From JBEKZD01 sp050013395 (GTDB lineage: Bacteria > Verrucomicrobiota > Verrucomicrobiia > Palsa-1439), in NCBI GenBank assembly GCA_050013395.1, contig JBEKFI010000039.1, positions 1 through 28,123 of the forward strand: 28,123 nucleotides of DNA. Reading direction: 5' to 3'. The notes under the pieces were generated by a model. It saw only the letters and a program-made list of their open reading frames with translations, did no database searches and had not been told where the DNA came from. The translations under genes were made by a program, and so were the position numbers. Shown here piece after piece: positions 24,361 through 28,123 of the stretch. Each line of letters begins with the position of its first letter. Position 1 is the first letter of the stretch.

Positions 24361-24387
24361 GGATACATCAGTATCCGATGTATCATC
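24361..24387. repeat. 27-bp palindrome, GATACAT/ATGTATC type, copy 1
   Basis: GGATACATCAGTATCCGATG followed by TATCATC. Arms GATACAT and ATGTATC flank a short centre. A degenerate copy in the same orientation is at 24654-24680. Confidence 0.75.
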
Positions 24388-24471
24388 AGCAGCGACGAGA
24401 AAACTGGCGGACGGTCTTTGCTCTGCTTGACTGACGGCCGGTTGACGACAGCAGCGGGTGGGACGGGTGAG

Positions 24472-24615
24472 CTACTCTTGGTCAGCACGCAACTTGGCAA
24501 TCACAGAGAAGTCTTCGAGCGTAGTGGTGTCGCCATTGACGTCGTCGCCACTGGGGATCTCCTTGAGCAAGCGACGCATGATTTTACCCGGGCGGGTCTT
24601 GGGCAGCGCGTTCCT
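24472..24615 (-). pseudogene. acs: Acetyl-CoA synthetase C-terminal remnant 1
   Basis: A 47-residue open tail ends in TAG (24472-24474): RNALPKTRPGKIMRRLLKEI, then PSGDDVNGDTTTLEDFSVIAKLRADQE. The PKTRxGKIMRRLL block, with the catalytic Lys of GKI that is acetylated in Acs, and the GDTTTLEDxSVxxKLR ending are the standard Acs C-terminus. Upstream the similarity stops at a CTGATATATCG palindrome, and no ATP-binding domain is present. It is a non-functional 3' fragment. Confidence 0.85.
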
Positions 24616-24680
24616 GATATATCGTGTGGCGATATATCAGACCGAGGCGGTGTGGATACATTGGTTTCCGAGGTATCATC
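24614..24680. repeat. Palindrome at the break of the Acs remnant, plus GATACA-type copy 2
   Basis: Positions 24614-24640 read CTGATATATCG-TGTGG-CGATATATCAG, a perfect 11-bp inverted repeat with a 5-nt loop, placed exactly where Acs similarity ends. Positions 24654-24680 (GGATACATTGGT...TATCATC) are the degenerate second copy of the 24361-24387 palindrome. Confidence 0.8.
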
Positions 24681-24759
24681 GGGGAGCAGTGGGAAACTCG
24701 GTTCGTGGCGTTGGCCTGACCTACCGCGGGCGGGGATGTGGACAGGCAAGATGCCTGTG

Positions 24760-24831
24760 CTACTCCTCATCCGCATGCAGTTTGACCAGCACGGAGAAAT
24801 CTTCCAACGTGGCGGTGTCGCCTTTTACGTG
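24760..24831 (-). pseudogene. acs: Acetyl-CoA synthetase C-terminal remnant 2
   Basis: A shorter open tail ends in TAG (24760-24762): HVKGDTATLEDFSVLVKLHA-DEE. It repeats the last part of remnant 1 (NGDTTTLEDFSVIAKLRADQE) with substitutions, in the same orientation, 20 bp past the mscL stop. Similarity does not extend to the PKTRxGKIMRR block. Two tails of one gene in tandem imply duplication followed by loss of the bodies. Confidence 0.75.
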
Positions 24832-24850
24832 GCTGGCGGCTGGCTTCTGT

Positions 24851-25303
24851 TTACTTCACTTCAGCGCAGCAATGCGCGCAGCGGGTGGCTTTGATCGGGA
24901 TCGTCGAAAGGCACTGCGGACATTCCTTGGTCGAGAGCACGGCGGGCGCAGCAGGCGCGCGCTCGAGTCTCCGTTTCATGGTGTTCATGGCCTTGATCAT
25001 CATGAAGATGCAGAACGCCACGATGACGAAGTCGATGACCACGTTGATGAATGAACCGTAGGCGATGACCGCCGCGCCGGCGGCCTTGGCTTCGGCCAGC
25101 GATTTGTACTCCGCGCTGCCGAGGTTGAGGAACTTGTCGGCGAAGTTGACGCCGCCCATTGCCTTGCCGATGGGTGGCATGAGGATGTCGTTGACCATCG
25201 AGGTGACGATTTTGCCGAACGCGCCGCCGATGATGATACCGACGGCCATGTCGACGACATTGCCGCGCATTGCGAATTCTTTGAACTCTTTGACGAGACC
25301 CAT
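24851..25303 (-). CDS. mscL: Large-conductance mechanosensitive channel with C-terminal zinc ribbon
   Basis: A 150-residue protein. It starts MGLVKEFKEFAMRGNVVDMAVGIIIGGAFGKIV, the MscL N-terminal helix and pore-lining TM1 with the Gly/Ala packing pattern. The periplasmic loop follows, then TM2 (VIDFVIVAFCIFMMIKAMN). The end, KECPQCLSTIPIKATRCAHC, adds a CxxC-x10-CxxC zinc-ribbon-like tail, which some MscL families have. It opens under membrane tension to release solutes on hypo-osmotic shock. AGGAGG lies 6 nt before the ATG. It is 36 bp downstream of the DUF481 gene and probably co-transcribed. Confidence 0.95.
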   Translation of the reverse strand: MGLVKEFKEFAMRGNVVDMAVGIIIGGAFGKIVTSMVNDILMPPIGKAMGGVNFADKFLNLGSAEYKSLAEAKAAGAAVIAYGSFINVVIDFVIVAFCIFMMIKAMNTMKRRLERAPAAPAVLSTKECPQCLSTIPIKATRCAHCCAEVK

Positions 25304-25339
25304 ACGCTTCCTCCTGTGTTGGATTGTTTGAATCGGTTG

Positions 25340-26131
25340 TCAGTATCTCCACACGAGCGACGAGATGATGGCAAGGTCGTTGGGGACTTTGCCGGGTGCG
25401 GGATTGCTGTTGTACGTGTCTTGGAACACCACGCGCAACGAAAGATGGGCGTTTATTGCCGCTTCGCTGCCGGCCTCGCTGACCAGCAGGTATTGCGTGA
25501 AATCGTCCACTTTGGGATAGTAGTTGATCTCTTCCCAAATCTTGGCCTGTTTGCCAAACGAATGTTCGCCGCGCTCGCCGATGCGGAGGGTGAAGAAGCT
25601 GCTGTCCTCACCACCTTGGCGCAAGTGTTCGTAGCCGCCACCGACCACTCCGCTGAGCCGCGTGGCATCGCTCTTGATGAAATAGTAACCGACCGCAGGG
25701 CCGACGATCTCGCGATTTTGGATGTCCGCGACATCATCATGGAGCACATCGACGCGCAGGTCGCCAAAGAATCGGTCGGTGAACAGGTGCTTGTAATCCG
25801 CAAAGCCGTGGACATTTTCTGCGTTGCGTGTTTCGTTCGTCGCGCCGAAATTGTCCAAACCGTACGCGCCTTCCACGCCGAGTCGGAATTCATCGGCGGT
25901 CAGTAGCTTGGTTGCCGTTGCGCTGCCGTGGCTCGTGAGCGTCTTGCTGTTGCCCTGCGTCACCGACAACCCGAGCGCCAGGTCGCCGTGCCAGGCGGTT
26001 TTGCTTTTGTCATCGGCAGGGGTTTGCGCACAGGCGGAATTCATCCCGCATAGAATTCCGCACATCGACAGGGCAGCAAAGGATGTGCGAAAGATCGCTC
26101 TCGCAGAACGAACAGGTAAACGAATATTCAT
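25340..26131 (-). CDS. DUF481 outer-membrane beta-barrel-like protein
   Basis: A 263-residue protein from ATG 26131, preceded by GGAGG with 5-nt spacing. An earlier in-frame ATG at 26167 lacks a ribosome binding site. The signal peptide is MNIRLPVRSARAIFRTSFAA, continuing LSMCGILCGMNSACA/Q. Alternating strands follow (WHGDLALGLSVTQGNSKT, ..EFRLGVEGAYGLDN, ..DLRVDVLHDDVADI). The family's IWEEINYYP region and terminal aromatic SLVWRY are present. DUF481 proteins are salt- or stress-induced outer-membrane proteins of unknown activity. Its pairing with mscL suggests a shared osmotic or envelope-stress theme. Confidence 0.87.
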   Translation of the reverse strand: MNIRLPVRSARAIFRTSFAALSMCGILCGMNSACAQTPADDKSKTAWHGDLALGLSVTQGNSKTLTSHGSATATKLLTADEFRLGVEGAYGLDNFGATNETRNAENVHGFADYKHLFTDRFFGDLRVDVLHDDVADIQNREIVGPAVGYYFIKSDATRLSGVVGGGYEHLRQGGEDSSFFTLRIGERGEHSFGKQAKIWEEINYYPKVDDFTQYLLVSEAGSEAAINAHLSLRVVFQDTYNSNPAPGKVPNDLAIISSLVWRY

Positions 26132-26342
26132 CGTGCCTCCAGATTGGGTTTGGTTAACGGATATCAATGCTCTCGCTGAGACAATGTGTAACCACAGTGC
26201 ACGCTTCTCTCCATGAAAGCTACCGGGCTCCCATCGCTACCGTCAACCAAATAGCGCGTGGGGCCTTATCTGCGTGCATCGGCACCGCAAATGACCTATT
26301 TTGTTGCCAATGATTCGCCACGACACAGACAACGACGAGACC

Positions 26343-28123
26343 ATGGTTGCCAGGCGGAGAAGCGCGGGGGAGATTTTTGTCCGCGTGTTTGGTTACGTTC
26401 GCCGCTATTCGGGGTTTGCTCTGGGCACGATACTGTGCGCGATTGTTTCGACGGCGGCGAACCTGGCGTTTCCGAAACTGACGCAGAAGATCATCGACGA
26501 GGTCATCGGCGCGAAACGGGGAGAATTGCTGCTGTTTTTTACGGGTCTGGTGCTGTTGTCGTTTTTCCTGCGTGACCTGTTCAACCTGCTGCGCATACAG
26601 ATCAACAACCGCTTCGAGCAGAGGGTGATTTTTGACTTGCGGCGCGATCTGTACGACAAGCTGCAGCGCTTATCGGTCAACTATTACGATCAGCGCGCCA
26701 CGGGCGATTTGATGACGCGGGTCATTGATGACGTGAACGCCGTGGAGCGTGTGCTCATCGACGGAATCGAACAGGGAACAGTCGCGCTTCTGAGTCTCGT
26801 CGGGGTGGGCGTCATGATGTTCAGGTTCAACCCGCAGTTGGCCGCCTTGTCGATCGTGCCGATTCCGTTGCTGGCGATGGGCGCGTTGATCTACACCATC
26901 ACCGCGCACCAGCGGTATCGGCTCGTCCGACAGGCGACGTCGGCGTTGAACGCGCTGTTGCACGACAACCTGCAAGGCATCCGCCAGATCAAAGGCTTCG
27001 GACAAGAGCCGCACGAGCTTGGCCGATTTGAACGAAAAGCGAACGATCTGCGCAAGGCCACGCTCAAAGTGATGGGAGCATGGTCGATCTATTCACCGTC
27101 AATGACGTTTTGCGGGGCGCTGGGGTACGTCATCGTGCTCTGGTTCGGTGGGCGCGCCGTGATTGCGGATCGGCTGACGCTCGGGCAATTCGTCGGATTT
27201 CTGTGGTATCTGGGAATGTTTTACGAACCGGTGCGGCAGTTGCACGGCTTGAACCAGATGTTTCAAGCGGGGCGCGCGGCGGGGGAGAGAGTGTTCGACA
27301 TCTTGGATGCGCCCGTCGAAGTCGGCGAGAAAAAAGGAGCGATGGTTCTCGGCGGCTCCGCCTCCGCCAAGTCGCCGACGCGCCAAAGCCGCTCTGGCGA
27401 CGGCGCGGCTGCGGCGGACAATGGCGGGCGCGTGCGCGGCGGTGTCGAGTACCGCGATGTGAGTTTCGAGTATCGCAGCCAACTGCCCGTGTTGCACGGT
27501 ATCGACGTTCGCGCGCGGCCCGGAGAGACGATCGCGCTGGTCGGCCCCACCGGTGCGGGCAAAACGACGATTGTGAACTTGCTGCCGCGGTTTTACGAAG
27601 TCACTGCGGGACAGATTCTGATCGATGGACACGACATCCGGGATGTGACGCTGGATTCATTGCGGCGACAAATCGGCATCGTCTCGCAGGAAGCATTTCT
27701 GTTCAATGGCACGATTCGCGAAAACATTCTCTACGGAAGGCTCGACGCAATCGAGGCAGAGATGATTGAGGCAGCAAAGGCGGCCAATTGCCACGAGTTC
27801 ATCATGCAATTGCCGGAGAAATATGACTCGCGCGTCGGCGAGCGTGGGGTGAAGCTCAGCGTCGGCGAGAAACAGCGCGTGAGCATTGCGCGGGCGCTGC
27901 TGAAGGATCCGCCGATTCTGATTCTCGACGAAGCGACGGCGAGTGTCGATACGGCGACAGAAAAGTTGATCCAAGAAGCGTTGGAACGGCTGATGGCGCA
28001 TCGTACGAGCTTCGTGATCGCGCATCGGCTATCGACAGTGCGCAATGCCGATCAGATCATCGTGTTGAAGTCAGGCCGCATCATTGAGCGCGGCACGCAC
28101 GAAGAGCTGATGGCGCTCGACGG
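26343..28123 (+). CDS. ABC exporter half-transporter (MsbA/MDR type), 3' end outside window
   Basis: 593 codons are seen and the frame runs off the right edge. The transmembrane domain starts GEIFVRVFGYVRRYSGFALG, with the type-1 exporter pattern (NYYDQRATGDLMTRVIDDVNAVE; GFGQEPHELGRFE). The ATPase has Walker A GPTGAGKTT (near residue 400), the Q-loop region (IVSQEAFLFNGTIREN), signature LSVGEKQR (usual LSGGQ altered), Walker B ILILDEATAS and the switch His (VIAHRLST). It would export lipid or another hydrophobic compound as a homodimer. An in-frame ATG at 26310 adds 11 residues; neither start has a strong ribosome binding site. The linker before the ATPase carries a repeat-like insert (about 27350-27420). 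Confidence 0.93.
   Translation, partial: MVARRRSAGEIFVRVFGYVRRYSGFALGTILCAIVSTAANLAFPKLTQKIIDEVIGAKRGELLLFFTGLVLLSFFLRDLFNLLRIQINNRFEQRVIFDLRRDLYDKLQRLSVNYYDQRATGDLMTRVIDDVNAVERVLIDGIEQGTVALLSLVGVGVMMFRFNPQLAALSIVPIPLLAMGALIYTITAHQRYRLVRQATSALNALLHDNLQGIRQIKGFGQEPHELGRFERKANDLRKATLKVMGAWSIYSPSMTFCGALGYVIVLWFGGRAVIADRLTLGQFVGFLWYLGMFYEPVRQLHGLNQMFQAGRAAGERVFDILDAPVEVGEKKGAMVLGGSASAKSPTRQSRSGDGAAAADNGGRVRGGVEYRDVSFEYRSQLPVLHGIDVRARPGETIALVGPTGAGKTTIVNLLPRFYEVTAGQILIDGHDIRDVTLDSLRRQIGIVSQEAFLFNGTIRENILYGRLDAIEAEMIEAAKAANCHEFIMQLPEKYDSRVGERGVKLSVGEKQRVSIARALLKDPPILILDEATASVDTATEKLIQEALERLMAHRTSFVIAHRLSTVRNADQIIVLKSGRIIERGTHEELMALD
27350..27420. other. Palindromic insert in the linker of the ABC transporter gene
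   Basis: The DNA reads GGCGGCTCCGCCTCCGCC, then GTCGCCGACGCGCCA and TGGCGACGGCGCGGC around a short centre, an imperfect inverted repeat like the intergenic ones. In frame it encodes GGSASAKSPTRQSRSGDG followed by AAAADNGG, a flexible linker with no family counterpart that I know. Confidence 0.55.

Larger units (their letters stand above)
23819..24850. other. Gene-tail graveyard between tRNA-Ser and mscL
   Basis: No intact gene is seen in about 1 kb. It holds a CCGCGCGG-type palindromic stretch after the tRNA, a possible membrane-transporter tail, a CCCTCACCC/CTCTCCC inverted repeat, three 27-bp palindromes, and two acetyl-CoA synthetase C-terminal remnants. Long open frames here on the plus strand are antisense to those remnants. 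Confidence 0.65.

Noticed and set aside
24325..25054. Overlapping plus-strand frames of 189-198 codons
   Set aside because: They run antisense to the Acs remnants and the start of mscL's 3' region, with no recognisable domain or ribosome binding site.

Overview
The window most resembles a Verrucomicrobiota chromosome (Pedosphaera/Limisphaerales-like), possibly a metagenome contig. The clues are a tight pseudopilin operon with two very large GspK/PilX-like proteins, a DUF1559-type prepilin with an H-X9-DG tail, a secreted beta-strand-repeat protein with a D-x-D-x-D-G tail, a GxxExxY gene, and many small palindromic and short-period repeats between genes. Taxonomy is inferred from gene style only, because no rRNA is present.

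Layout. 1-8225 (minus strand): a nine-gene, almost gapless run that reads brnT toxin, brnA antitoxin, two GspG-like pseudopilins, then GspH-, GspI-, GspJ- and two GspK-like proteins. Most junctions are 4-bp ATGA or GTGA overlaps. The last gene leaves the window and, in its last ~110 bp, changes in frame into what looks like an L-lactate permease. 8226-12081: palindromic repeats, a plus-strand DUF1559 pilin, a minus-strand beta-repeat secreted protein with a 219-bp tandem duplication, and the orphan 3' tail of a second DUF1559 pilin. 12082-23433: a sugar-acid region with KDPG aldolase (minus), then on the plus strand a metallophosphoesterase, a mannonate-oxidoreductase-like SDR, a HAD hydrolase, GxxExxY, 6-phosphogluconate dehydrogenase, a SHOCT membrane protein, a KDG-kinase-like PfkB kinase, a small membrane protein and a LarA-family nickel-pincer racemase/epimerase. 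23434-24850: an inverted-repeat (MITE-like) element, tRNA-Ser(GCT) with a clear promoter, and a graveyard of gene tails (a possible MFS transporter tail and two acetyl-CoA synthetase tails). 24851-28123: mscL and a DUF481 outer-membrane protein (minus), then a truncated MsbA-type ABC exporter (plus).

How the genes fit. The pseudopilins should form one envelope filament or secretion pseudopilus. SDR, KDG kinase, KDPG aldolase, 6PGDH and the LarA homologue fit together as hexuronate/aldonate catabolism: fructuronate/mannonate to KDG to KDPG to pyruvate and glyceraldehyde-3-phosphate, with the LarA homologue as a possible aldonate C2-epimerase. This is inference.

Most unusual: the window is full of short-period tandem arrays (7, 8 and 9 bp) and palindromes. 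The 7-bp arrays lie almost entirely inside the reading frames of prepilin leader peptides, upstream of the cleavage or hydrophobic motif. The 9-bp arrays bracket the GxxExxY gene in inverted orientation, and a matching 'empty' inverted pair lies just past the neighbouring gnd gene.
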